Source of the DNA: Puccinia triticina
Taxonomy: Eukaryota; Basidiomycota; Pucciniomycetes; Pucciniales; Pucciniaceae
Assembly (NCBI RefSeq): GCF_026914185.1
Contig: NC_070559.1
Coordinates: 2,728,001 to 2,792,000, forward strand
Reading direction: 5' to 3'
DNA: 64,000 bases
The notes beneath the pieces are model-generated. The model searched no databases. It was not told where the DNA came from and saw nothing but the letters and a program-made list of their open reading frames with translations. Positions within the stretch are counted from its first letter, which is position 1. The number at the start of each line of letters is the position of its first letter. Shown in pieces: positions 1-10,753 of this stretch. Position numbers and translations under genes: made by a program.

Positions 1-1529
1 CCATTTCTCAATTCACCATCTCTGCCTACTTTATCCTCCTCTTTATACTAGTCTTCAGATCAAAGATATCCAACACTTATCTTGCCCCCCCCCCCTCTAT
101 GTGGTCTGCTGTTATCCATGGTCATGTTGCCTTCTTACCATCTTGTAGGAATTGTCCCCTGATTAGAATAGATTGTTAGCTTTCCAGTTTACTGCTTATC
201 CTCTAGATTGTGTGCCTCTCTGATGGGGATATATATTGATGTACGTTTTGACTTGGCACAAAGAGTTCAAGAAGTTTCTTATTCACTATTCTTTTTTATT
301 CAGTACATTCTCAACCACAGTTTTGCCACATGTATCTAGTCTATCTATTCTATAGCCTAGACCTTGTCATCAAACCCAACAGTGGGCCAATGTCAACATA
401 TGGGCCACTTTGTGTAACACATCAGCTGTTATTTTTAAGGAAAACCTGTTAATTTTAATGGAAAAATATTGAATTTTCAATACTTTGCAATAGATTGCAA
501 TATGTCTTTGGCTGTATCAACAAAAAGTGGCCTGCATTGGCTGTTATCAAGGGTATTTTAGGTTATTTTCCAAGCCCTCTGCAAGGTTATAGTCAACTTT
601 TGTGGGCAAAACCAACAACCACATTTCCTGTATTGTGAGTTTGTAGCTTATTTTTCAATACTTTACGTTAACAGGAAGCTGGAACAGCCCACCATTGTCA
701 CAAACCTGATCAGTTCTCCTCTTTCTTTTTCTGCCTGCCCAGTGAGCCGATCCAGTGAGAAACCCTCTTCTTGCTCATGTCCTGCATATCCAGCTTGCTG
801 ATTCTCCGCCGCCCTTTTTGGGTTCCCCAGTTGCATATTTCTCCAGGGATGGTTCAGCGGAGCTTCAATGCCCAGCCACTCAGCAAGAAGCAACACCATT
901 ATGTGATTGGGTGGGGTTCTGAGCATCCTGCATGTGTCATGATGAGCATTGTTTTTTTTTTTTTTTTTTTTTTTGTGCAGTGCATGTTGGCTTGTGGATG
1001 AGTGATTGCGCACTGGAATGTGTGGATGAGATGATGGCCAGACTTGGAGATGGATGTTGAAGAATGAGCAGCGGCTTGCTGTGATTTGAAGAATCTCTGG
1101 GCATGAACGAACAGCTGTGCAGGAGATGGACAGTTGCTTCCCAGTGATGACTGGCGGAGATCCCCCTCGAGATCTGCAGCCCCCTGCAGACCCAGATCTG
1201 CAGCCTGCTGACACCCCTGATTTCTGCGGGGACATGCTGGGTCTGCAGGGGGCTGGAGATCTGGGACCCCCACCCTGTGGGGATTGGCTTGATCCTGATC
1301 TGATTCCCCCCAGATTTAGAGCCTGATGTGATACATAGAATATTCAGGGGGTCATATTTATGTAGTTTGGCCGGTTGTCGCCAGCCGAGGCACTCCCACC
1401 CGCAACCACCCCCAATGGCCGCCGACTGCCAGCCAGCGATCATCTGCCAGCCATCCCGGACAGCGACAGCGACAGCGCCAGCGCCAGCGACGAGGTAAGC
1501 AGGCAAACTACTCCCAGTACAGGAAAACA
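1..1529. other. non-coding left edge
   Basis: No supportable gene. The stretch holds a run of C near position 90, a run of 23 T at 952-974, and an imperfect inverted repeat around 1165-1270 built on AGATCTGCAG and CTGCAG. The last 100 bases are presumably the promoter and leader of the gene starting at 1530. An ATG at 1415 could join that frame only through a 28-nt intron (1495-1522), which is too short to believe, so I did not use it. Confidence 0.6.
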
Positions 1530-4500
1530 ATGCTGACGAATCGAACGAACGAGCCACACAGGACACTCTCGAGCACCCTCCAGGCATTCAAGAACCACCC
1601 CCAGCCACCCCCAGGCCTCCGATTCGCAGCATGGGCACCCCCCACCCGCCTGCTGACCATCTCGAGCAGGGGGATCGCCGTCTGGGAAACCGCAGACCTC
1701 GAGGCGCTCGAACAGGCCATCGACATCCCCTGGCTCCAGCTCAACACCCCCAGCCTCGAGCCCATCGCAGCCGCCCTCCTGCCAGGCCACACCCCCACCC
1801 GCATCGCCGTCCTCTGCAACTCGCTCGTCCAGCGCACCTCCAGCCTCCTCATCCTCGCCGCCCCAAGCGCAGCCCCCGCACACATCCTGCATGCCCACGA
1901 CCTGCCGGCCACCGCCTCCGAGCTCAAGACCAGCCAGAAGCTCATCGCCGTCGCCACCAGCGCGCCCCCCGCCCTCCACCTCTTCCAGCACGACCTCATC
2001 CCGCTCCCCTGCTCGCCCATCCTCGACCTCGCCCCCAGGCCCGGCTCCGGAACCCCCGTCTTTGCCCTCGGCCAGTCCCGGCTGCTCGTCTACGCCTCCT
2101 CCACGCCCCACCACTGGCCAGCCGGAGAGCCGCAGCCGTCGATTGCCGCCGGCCCCGGCCTCGCCTTCGCCGCCCCCCCGCCCGCCGACCGGCCCGGGCG
2201 TGAGAAGGAGCCCGTCTGCCGCTGCCCCGCCCGCCACGCCTCCCACTCCGCCATCATCCCCCCCGCCTCCTGGAAACACTCCGTCGCTCCCAACCTCGAC
2301 GCTATCGACGAAACCGCACGCAGACTCGGCGGCGGCCTGCTCTCCGGCGCCAAGTATCTCAGCTCCTGGGGCCAGAACCTCTGGAGCCCCAGCGACGCCT
2401 TCCCCCTCGACCCGGCCTTCTCCCAGAGCGCACCGCTCCCTCGCATCATTCCAGGTAAACAACAACAAAAAAAAGCTACTCATCATTGACAGAGCTAGCT
2501 GACGCCTGCCACTTCTCACCCAAGCCGCCCGCCCGACGCCCTCGGCCCGCCCGGAAGAATCCGCGCACGGGAACGTCAAGGTGCTCGACCTGTTCTCGCC
2601 CTCCAGCGCCCAGCCGCTCTTCCACTTCAAGAGCTCGCCCCACCCGCTCACCTTCGTCTCCCTCAACCCCGCCTCGACCATGCTGCTCACCGCCTCCACC
2701 GACGGCCACGCCTTCCACGTCTTCGAGCTCCGTCCGCCCTCCCGCATCGGCCTCTCCCACCCCCACGCGCCCCGCGAGGCCGCCGTCTGGCACCGATACA
2801 AACTCGCTCGCGGCTTCACCGCCGCCGAGGTCGCCGACGTCGTGTGGCGCTGGGACTCGAAGATCGTCGCCGTCCTCACCGAACACGGCACCCACCGTAC
2901 GTCTCTCCTTCCTCTCTCTCTCTCGCTGTGCTGACCACCTCCTCCCAGACCTGTTCGCCATCCACCCCGCCGGCGGGACTCCCACGACGGCCGACTCCGG
3001 AAGATCGTCCCGAGCCGCCGGCCCCGCCGACCCGCTGTCGGCGATCTTCAGTCCCCGCGTCCACAACCCCCGCGCCCCCCCTCCGCTCTCAATCACCGTC
3101 TCGGCCTTCGAGAAAATCAAGCACAAGGCCGTCAGACACCCGCATCCCGACCCCATGGGCTACCACCATCTCGACTACCCCCATCATCATCAGCAGCACG
3201 AACATCATCACCACACGCTGAGCTCCCACACCTGCCTCGCCTTCGTCCCCCCTGCTTCCTCCCTCTCTGCCCAGGATGACCACGCACAACACGACGCCAT
3301 CCTGTCGGAGGTCCACAAACGTGCGCCCAGCGTGCTGGTCCACGACCCCTCGACGAACACCATCACGCTGTACGCCTTCGAGCGCAAGCGAACCGGCCCC
3401 GCCGCCTCCCCGCTGCCGGCCGCGGGCGAGGAGACCCACAAGAAGACGCCCTCGGGCCTCTCCCAGCTCATGATGCAGCAGCCCAAGCTGGGCCAAAGCG
3501 GGACGACGCCGGCGGCCGTGGCCAGCTTTTCCCCCGCGGTCTGGCACCTCGGCTCGGCCCGCCCCCGGCCCTCTGCCCCCCCGGCGACGGACGAGGCCCC
3601 CGGCCGTCCGTCCCCCGTCGTCGCCCCGGCCAACGGCTTCCGGATCCATCGCCCCCCCAGCGGCCTTCCCAGCTGGACCTCCTTCGTCGAGCTCGACACC
3701 TTCAGCCAGTCCCCCCGCATCCTGCCCCGCTCCATCTACCTCGCCCACCAGCTCGACTTCTTCCAGCTCCTCCGCCCCCCGTCGGCCCATGCCGGGCTGC
3801 TGGCGGCGGCCGACTGGGACCACCTCGAGATGCGCAAGCTCAGCGTGAAGGCCGAGGTGCGCATCCAGCCGGGCGACCTGGGCACGGACCCCCATCATGG
3901 CCGGGCCGACGAGGAAGAGCGCCTGGACCACCTGGAGGCCGAGCGGTTCGTGAACGACGATTACGCCCCAGGGAGTCCGGAGGAGGTGTACGTCGGGCCG
4001 CTGCGCTCGGCCGTCCAGGCCGGCCTCGCCCCGCACCGCGTCCCCGTCCCGCCGGGCTTCCCCAACGGCGTCCCCGCCAAACGCGGCCCCGCCGCACACC
4101 CCTTCGCCGGCCTGCTCAAGCTCGCCGCCGCCGACGTCCGCCCCGTCGTCGGCGTCGTCCACGGCCGCGTCCGCAAACAGCTCCGCCGGATCGCCCGGCG
4201 CTCCTCGTCCGCCGCTTGGCCTTGGGCCTCCCCTCCTGTCCCCGGCTCGCAGGAAGAGGCCGACCGGACGTCGGTGTCCTTCGAGGAACACTCCGCCGTC
4301 GCCGTCCCTCCGCCCTCCCCCGACCTCTCCCCCGACGACCCCTTCTCTAACCTCGAGCATCCCCCGGAGAACGAGGATGGCGGATGGACCGGCTGGGACG
4401 GCTGGACGTTCGACGACGCCGCCGACCTCGCCCCCGACCACCCGCGCCCCGTCCTGCTCCCCGCCGCCAAGATCCCCGCGCCCCTGGCCCCCGCTTCTCG

Positions 4501-4696
4501 CCCCCCTGACCTCACCCCCGCCGCTGGCCACCTCCCCGCCCGCTCCGACTCGTCCGCCACCTCCACCTCCTCCTCCCCCGCCTCCGGCTCCACTCCGTCG
4601 TCCACTGACCTCCTCCCGTCCTCCCGCCCCCGCCCGTCCGCGCTCTCGCCGCCTTACCCTCCCTCGGCATCCGCCCGGCCCCCGCCTCCGCGGTAG
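1530..4696 (+). CDS. BCAS3-like WD40/beta-propeller protein
   Basis: Exons 1530-2454, 2525-2896 and 2949-4696; the GT..AG introns of 70 and 52 nt are both phase 1, and the joined frame gives 1014 aa. Residues about 15-310 look like degenerate WD40 blades. Residues about 324-445 hold the most diagnostic part: GNVKVLDLF, then TASTDGHAFHVFEL, then WHRYKLARGFTAAEV and AVLTEHGTHHLFAIHP, the pattern I know from the BCAS3 family of phosphoinositide-binding propellers linked to autophagosome formation sites. A low-complexity His-rich part (about 510-530) and a conserved-looking block (LDTFSQSPRILPRSIYL, then LRPPSAHAGLLAAADWDHLE) follow. The C-terminus is Pro/Ser-rich and probably disordered. The ATG at 1530 is the first in frame. 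GC content and C-ending codons are extreme compared with all surrounding DNA. Gene structure is solid; the family call is from memory of motifs only. Confidence 0.75.
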
Positions 4697-5075
4697 CCGC
4701 TCCGCCCGGGCCCTCGTCGCTGCTCCGTTTACCCCCCCCGCGGCCGCCCGCCCGCCCGCCGCCCATATCCCCCCTGCACATCCCCTCGTCCCCGCCACAA
4801 CCCAACAAAACCATATCTTTCTCTTCGTGTCCCCTGTATGTGTCCTTGTGTCCTCCAGTGTATATGTACGTGTCTGCGCCCGCGACGCCCGGGCCCTGCT
4901 TTCTGCTGCTGTCTGTACTTGTACGCCGATTCCTGCTGCTTCTCCGCCCCTGCTTCGGCGCCGCCCGCCCGGCGCTCGCGTTGTCCTCATGCCCCTGTGC
5001 TGTCATACGTTTTTTTTGCGCTTGCGCTGGAGGCTTGTTTTGGGAGTGTGAGGGGTGGCTGGCACTGAACTTAAC
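4697..5075. other. 3-prime flank of the BCAS3-like gene
   Basis: GC-rich, C/T-biased sequence that grades into AT-richer DNA; it probably holds the 3-prime UTR. No convincing frame. Confidence 0.4.
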
Positions 5076-5135
5076 ACAAGTCCCTCCCTGTGCTCGCGGG
5101 GCGCGAGCACCCTCCCGCTTGCGGGAGGGACTTGT
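5076..5135. repeat. cloverleaf-like compound hairpin
   Basis: An outer stem ACAAGTCCCTCCC / GGGAGGGACTTGT encloses two further hairpins, GTGCTCGCG/CGCGAGCAC and CCTCCCGC/GCGGGAGG. All three stems are near perfect. It may be a very short foldback element. A second, separate hairpin follows at 5143-5179 (CCAACATTTGGC / GCCAAATGTTG). Confidence 0.7.
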
Positions 5136-5786
5136 GCCTAATGGCCAACATTTGGCCTGAGGCTGCCCAGCCAAATGTTGAAAAATGCCTTCTAACCCAA
5201 ATATCACCGTATACCCCTCTGATTTATTCACAGCCTCTGGTACCATTAGAATCCTCTTTCATTTCTACATGATCTCAGCGGTCCAAAACAACACCTACCG
5301 CCTTCCCCTAATAAAAAAATCAATGTAAAAATTCCACCTGAGAGCCTATCCGGCCTGATGTAGACCGGATCACCCATCCGGCCTAAGCACATGAAGATAA
5401 GGTTAGACATCAGACGTCAATACCCTTTTATGGGTATAACTGCCGCAAGCCACCTAAGTTCTGTATTGACAAGAGACCTGTCATTCTGAAGTCAATACTG
5501 AAGAAACCCGTGAGAGTGTGTCTGACCTTGACCTTTGGATGATCTGATGGCTTCATTGCATAGCTCAAGACAACCCCTCATAGGAATGGCTGCTGAGCGG
5601 CGAGTTTGGGACAAATTTAATTGAAAAAAAATATGTACCAAAAACGCTGAGAAGCAGGGCTACAACATGGTATAGGAGGCTTTGAATTTTGTGCTGAGAG
5701 AAATGAGTGAAAGAGATGTAAACACAGAAATCATGATTTTCCGTGTAAATATCTCTCAGCCTCAGGCGAAGATTGGGGCATTAGTC

Positions 5787-5834
5787 CTAAGCCTCTCCTT
5801 CGGAGACGCTTCGCGCCTCCTCGGAGAGGCTTAG
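5787..5834. repeat. hairpin CTAAGCCTCTCC / GGAGAGGCTTAG
   Basis: A perfect 12-bp outer stem encloses smaller stems (TCTCC/GGAGA, CGCTTCGCG). It lies at the left edge of the GC-rich island that follows. Confidence 0.65.
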
Positions 5835-6630
5835 TTAAAAGCTCGGGCTGGCCCGTTGCTTTCGCGGCTGGCTGTGGGCCCCGGGAGACGCGGGCTGTGC
5901 GGCCGGCGCGCCTGCTGGCTGTCCTGAGGGGCCAGAACGCGCGGGCGGAGCGCCTCTGCGCGGCTTCGGGGCGCACAGAGGCCCGGTGGCGGACTGCCGT
6001 TTATCTCGGCTTTGCCCACGTCTCGAGCGTGCTTCGAGGCGCGCTGGATTCCTTTTTTGCGGTCGTTGTGGCCGCTTGCGCCGGGACCCGGGTGCCGTGG
6101 GGACCCGCGGGCTCGGGACGGAAGCTCTGTCCAAGCCGGCCATACACTATGTGAGAGGCCCGACGGTCGCGCCCAAACAAAGTCTCGCCCGAGGGAGGCC
6201 GAACGCCTTTTGGGTCGCGCCAAGCTTTCCCTTCCCAGTCAACCCGCCTGCTGAGGGCGCCAAGTCGCGGCTAGACTGGATAGGAGAATGGTTCACGCAT
6301 TGGACACGGCCCGCATCAGAATGATCGATGGCCAGTGGGGCTGCTGTTCCTGGCACTCTCAACGCACTTTTAAACCTCTGCAACGGAACGCCAATTCCAG
6401 GCGGCTTCCGCCCAAACCTAGCTGCTCAATCCTGCGCCCTAAGATCTCTCTTGATTACTTAAAAGTGCCTTCTGCAAACTGAGAGGGGACGCGCCTGGAC
6501 GCGCTGGCCCGCAGGCCGCCTTAGAGCTGGTTGGCGCAATGCGACCAGTCTCTTCCCACTCCATGGGTCAGGCAGGGTCGCCTTGGTGTCCTGGTCAAGC
6601 AGAAATGCATCTATACGTGAAACTCTGATA
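5835..6630. other. GC-rich island without a recognised gene
   Basis: The GC content rises sharply, especially at 5840-6250, between AT-rich flanks. Overlapping frames of 80-130 codons exist on both strands, as expected by chance in GC-rich DNA. None shows a family motif, signal peptide or plausible splice structure. A captured host fragment, a promoter of an unseen gene or a repeat are all possible. Confidence 0.4.
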
Positions 6631-6840
6631 TAATGGGGTGTGATGTATACTGATCAATATATGTACGGTGGAAAAACAGTGGGTTGTCGACTGTTTGGAA
6701 GCGGCGAAATGGGTGTGGAAAGAGAGGGAAAGTATTCTAATTGACGTATATGTGCTATCTTTCTGTAGGTAAACGGCCTGGCTATTAGGTTTTGACTACT
6801 AAAAATAGGGTTGATTGATCTTGACACAACATGAACCAGG

Positions 6841-7296
6841 TTATTGTGATGCAGATGAGCTGCCGGGAAAGAAATCATGTGTCACTAGGTCTCTTTTTTT
6901 AGGAGTGAATGTTTGCCAAGGTTTAGTTGGGTCGTCAGGGTCTGGCCTGCCCAGGCCCACCGGGTATTTTATCTTGGGCGGGGGCTTGTGACTGTTAGTG
7001 TGATCCTTTGAGCAGACCGCAATCGTGTACTTCTGGCCGCCCTCTTTGCAATCGGCTTTCCCACAACGATATATTTGGTACATGACGTTGGTTTGGCAAG
7101 CATCACGCTCCATGGTTTTCTTGTTCTTAGTCGTTCCTGCGCACCGGCCCCACCATGCGGGAATGAGCGACTCCAAGGCTGTCCCATCTCCGTTACACCA
7201 GCCACATCTTATGCTGCCTCTAGTGACCACGTCAATGGCAGCCACCGATAAGATGGCAGCCACCGCAAGGAACAAGACATTGCAGCGCAGGTTCAT
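6841..7296 (-). CDS. small secreted cysteine-rich protein, candidate effector 1
   Basis: A 151-aa protein with an N-terminal signal peptide (MNLRCNVLFLAVAAIL, cleavage near residue 20). Seven cysteines in the mature part follow the pattern CGWC, GRC, DAC, YRCGKADC and AVCSKDH. The pattern is shared with the protein at 55790-56260, which also begins MNLRC. The C-terminal 45 residues are hydrophilic and Pro-rich. It would be secreted and, in a rust, could act on the host; that role is inferred only from size, signal peptide and cysteine content. The coding part has no intron, but a 5-prime leader intron is likely at 7332-7437. Nothing suggests an enzyme. Confidence 0.75.
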   Translation of the reverse strand: MNLRCNVLFLAVAAILSVAAIDVVTRGSIRCGWCNGDGTALESLIPAWWGRCAGTTKNKKTMERDACQTNVMYQIYRCGKADCKEGGQKYTIAVCSKDHTNSHKPPPKIKYPVGLGRPDPDDPTKPWQTFTPKKRDLVTHDFFPGSSSASQ

Positions 7297-7331
7297 GGTG
7301 GAAGTGACTTCAACGCGATTTCGACGGTGTG

Positions 7332-7660
7332 CTTGAATGGGGTACGGGGATAAGGGAGGGCGTGGCTCTTGATCAGCTCAGCTGGAAACACCTTATCTCC
7401 GGTCTCCAATGATCCCGATAATTTGCTACGCACTCACCTGATGTTGGGAAGCGCGTTGCTGATCAGTTGAGGGATGCCTTTGCTCCGTCTCCGGTCTTTC
7501 GGTGTCGATGAGGAAAAAGAAGACAGGACCGGCCACAGCGGAGGCGACTTAAATACCCAACAATCTTCCACGGAAGCATGACTCCCGCTCTGCCACAGGT
7601 TTGATAAATGAGACTTATGTTTGCAAAACTTGACTAATTCTGTACCCTTATCCACTAGTC
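7332..7660 (-). other. 5-prime leader exon and intron of effector 1
   Basis: On the minus strand a consensus donor CAG|GTGAGT lies at 7438/7437 and a plausible acceptor TTCAAG ends at 7332, giving a 106-nt leader intron. The exon above it (7438 to about 7660) contains a 72-codon open frame that aligns without gaps to the same place in the paralogue (about 61 percent identical residues by eye). Splicing does not join that frame to the secreted protein, so it is either an upstream ORF or simply untranslated leader. Confidence 0.5.
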
Positions 7661-7690
7661 TCTAACAACAGGGGACCTCCCAAGGCGTAT

Positions 7691-7700
7691 GATATATAAA
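7691..7700 (-). promoter_or_regulatory. TATA box of effector 1
   Basis: TTTATATATC on the minus strand, about 30-40 bp above the inferred leader exon. The paralogue has TATATATA at the equivalent place (56676-56683). Confidence 0.5.
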
Positions 7701-8560
7701 CCAGACCATTGTTGTACCAGGGCCAGAGGGGTGAATATACGGACCCCATGAAGAGTTGGATCAAGTTTCACTTCAGGACCGTTCTGTCATGGTCTTGGGA
7801 ACTTCTCTCTCGTGTCTGGCGGTCGAGGAGGCCAAGTGGTCGAACCTCCCAGACTCTTGAGATCTCTCCCCGGTGACAACGGGCCGGCGGCGGCGCCAGG
7901 CGGGGTAGGGGACGCAAGTCCAGCTCCTTGAATCAAGGCTCGCTTCGCGCCGCCGCCAGCCAGGCTCTACCAGGCCCTCCCTCCGAATAAGAAGGGGCTT
8001 GTGCTACGTTAGAGAGAACGCGAAAAGGAACGTGGACGGTTACTTGGCGTAAAAGTTTTGCCATACATAAATAGACTGAAAGAAACGTGTTCCTGAAACT
8101 ATCTTCTATGTACATACAAATCATGTGATCTGTAAAGCAACTTAAGCAGCAAAGATGACGGCAGAATGATGACGCGTTCGGGAAAAAGATCAAGCAATGA
8201 TATGCCAATGAAACTCACGACAAGCCGTTCTCAATGACGCAGCTGGAAGGAATCGCTCATGGTCGAAGATACAGCGCTGCCTTGTTGCCCGGGAGTACGT
8301 ATTGTGTCCCACTCCCAGGTGGTGAAATCCAACGGCGGCGGGGACCTTGCCGGCTGTAAAACCCGCCCGTTCAACCGGAGCTGTGCAGTCCTGTTGACTG
8401 GGAGGAATCCATCTTGGTCAACACCAGCTGGCCAGTATGGTTGACCGGGGGGAATGCCACCCGGTCAACTAGAGTGTGCTATAACCCAACAGTCAATCAA
8501 GAGGAATTTCCCCCGGTTGCTGCAACTTGCAAGACTTGTGTTGTGTTAACCATAGCATTC

Positions 8561-8813
8561 TTGTTCAAGCACTAAAGAAAAAATCTAGAACCTGCTAGCA
8601 GTTGAGATGCAGAAGCTCAAAGGAAGCTCGAGGTGATGCTCAAGCCTTTCTTGAAGGTTATTTCAGCCAAGGTTGAATGCACAGTCACTGTGCATGAAAG
8701 GGCATGATGTAATTATGTGGAGTTACAATGGCAGTTACACTGAAGTGTGCCACATGTCATGTGAGACTGTGTCTCTTATGCAACAGAAAGACACAAGGAA
8801 AAGAGGGGGGGAC
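8561..8813. other. no gene seen
   Basis: AT-rich DNA between the duplicated segment and a possible LTR. It ends in a purine run AAAAGAGGGGGGGAC that could be a polypurine tract. Confidence 0.35.
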
Positions 8814-9276
8814 TGTTTGAATTTCTTAAGAAATAACAAACAGAGATAGAGAAAGAAAGATAGAGAGAAAGAGAAAGAGAATGATCAGGCCTAGACTTTA
8901 AGTCTTTGATTATGATCTGGGCTATTCTCAACATGGAAAAGTTGGATTCCAGCTGTGCAAGGCCAAGAAAGTGCAACAGCCTCCACTCACAACAAGGAAA
9001 CATTGGTGGGAATCAGAAGTAGGGTTACTACTTTGCTCTGGTTTTTAGACTATAGGGGGTTTCAAGATTGATGCTGGATTGAAATGTCACATGCATAAAT
9101 TTCCATGACATTCTAGAAAGAATCCTTTCCGGATCAGTAAGCTTGGACTGCTCACAGGTGAAATCAAAGATTGTCTCAACCTCAACCAACACTCAAGACC
9201 AAAAGATCAACATATTGACTTGGCTCAAATTACTCAACAAACACTCAGCCACACTTCACATTGACACCACGCAAGG
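8814..9276 (+). mobile_element. possible LTR (Ty1/copia-type), end uncertain
   Basis: A G-rich polypurine tract is followed directly by TGTTTGAATTTC, the usual junction between the end of a retrotransposon body and its 3-prime LTR. A CA end near 9276 is one of several choices. No pol sequence is left upstream and no target duplication was found. Confidence 0.25.
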
Positions 9277-9710
9277 TACTCAGGGGGAGAACTAGAGGTA
9301 CCTTGATTGAATTTGTCACTCGGCTAAGTCGGTTACTTATGATCTTCTTTGTTTTAGTTTCTGTCTCAAATCTATTGTCTTCATTATTGTCTGTCTGTTC
9401 TAGATTACATTTCTACATCATTAGGTAAAACTTATTTCATCATATTTACCATTATTATGTTTATATTGATCCTTGTTGTGTTGGTTGTTCAAGTTATTAC
9501 TACTACTGGTTTTCTAAAGTTTTTGCAATAAAAAAGATCAGAATTCTCATTCCTACAATTGATTCAGGTTGGAGTTTCCAGGAAAAATGACCAACCTGGA
9601 ATGTTTCCTGCAGACATGATCTCCTTATCCCTATGCCCTTCCATGACCTCCAGGACCACAGGAAATCAGGAAATATTCAACCAAAGAAAAGACCAATCAG
9701 ACCTTTTTCT
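9277..9710. other. no gene seen
   Basis: AT-rich sequence, possibly the remainder of the same LTR or its flank. No frame or repeat stands out. Confidence 0.35.
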
Positions 9711-10753
9711 GAGGGGAGGACCAAGGTGGAATCCAAGGCAAAAAAACTGGTGTTTGATAGGTGTTGAGAAAAAAAGCCGGGGGGGCGGGGGTTTGAGAAA
9801 AGGGGCCGGCTTTATGCACTCCAAATATTTACTACATGCACTCCAAAAAAGGAGTGAACTTGTTTCTACTCCAATCAATGTTGTAGTGAACAAATGTTCA
9901 CTCCAAAAGTGGGCTAAATTGGAGTGTTCAGAATTTCACTCCAATATTTATTGGAGTGGAAACTTGTGCGCTCCAATCTTGAAACTTGGTATGTTTCAAG
10001 ATTGAAGTGTACTACTGTACACTCCAATAAATACTGGAGTGTACTCCTGTACACTCCAATAAATACTGGAGTGTACTGCTGTACAGTGTACACACCAACA
10101 AAGACTGGAGTTTACACCTATTTCAAATACATCCGTGCACTCCAAGCAGCTCCTCCAGATCAACAAAGTCATGCTTTGACCCTTGGAGACCCTGCCTCCC
10201 CCCTACAGACAAACTTCCACCACACTCACATTCCTCTCCTTAATAATAGGCACCAAAGATTCCAGTGATTATGAGCCTATTTATATGCTCTTTCTCAATG
10301 GGAATCACTGGCCCCACTTTTTTGGAGTGCCCAGTGGTCCACACTCCAAAAGAAAACATGGAGTGGGTTGAACTCCACTCCACAGTTTGAGTGCCTAATC
10401 TTATACTCCATTTTTTTGGAGTGCACAAGTTTTCACTCCAATAAATGTTGGAGTGAACTTCTGAACACTCCAATTTAGCCTACTTTTGTAGTGAACAAAG
10501 GTTCACTCCAAGTATATATTAGAGTGAAATTCCAAACACTCCAATTCAGCCCACTTTTGGAGTGAACCTTTGCTCACTCCAAAATTTATTGGAGTAGACA
10601 CAAGTTCACTCCTTTTTTGGAGTGCATTTAGTAAATATTTGGAGTGCATAAAGCCAGCCCCTTTTCTCAAACCCCCGCCCCCCCCGGCTTTTTTTCTCAA
10701 CATCTATCAAACACCAGTTTTTTTGCCTTGGATTCCACCTTGGTCCTCCCCTC
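9711..10753. mobile_element. foldback element made of ACTCCA/TGGAGT hairpins
   Basis: The ends are inverted copies: GAGGGGAGGACCAAGG at 9711 and its complement ending at 10753. The inverted arms stay alignable for 200 bp or more, passing through matching G-rich and C-rich runs near 9780 and 10680. The interior is a series of small hairpins built on CACTCCAATAAA..TGGAGTG. The open frames in it are translations of the repeat, not genes. I found no clear target duplication. Confidence 0.8.

Larger units (their letters stand above)
6640..8560. repeat. segmental duplication, copy A (carries effector 1)
   Basis: This segment and 55590-57640 align along most of their length in the same orientation. 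Both contain, in the same order, the 3-prime flank, the secreted-protein gene, its leader intron, a TATA box and about 900 bp of upstream DNA. Matching upstream landmarks are CCCCATGAAGAGTTGGATCA (7745 and 56730) and AACACCAGCTGGCCAGTATG (8420 and 57508). Identity falls in the middle of the upstream part. Confidence 0.85.

Noticed and set aside
1415..1494. Upstream exon for the BCAS3-like gene
   Set aside because: Would need a 28-nt intron, shorter than any other intron in the window.
3089..4990. 633-codon minus-strand open frame
   Set aside because: Antisense shadow of the GC-rich BCAS3-like gene; composed of Gly/Arg/Ala-rich low-complexity sequence. The same holds for the 483-codon frame at 1440-2891.
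9559..10268. Frames of 114-148 codons at 9.6-10.3 kb
   Set aside because: Translate the ACTCCA/TGGAGT repeats of the foldback element.
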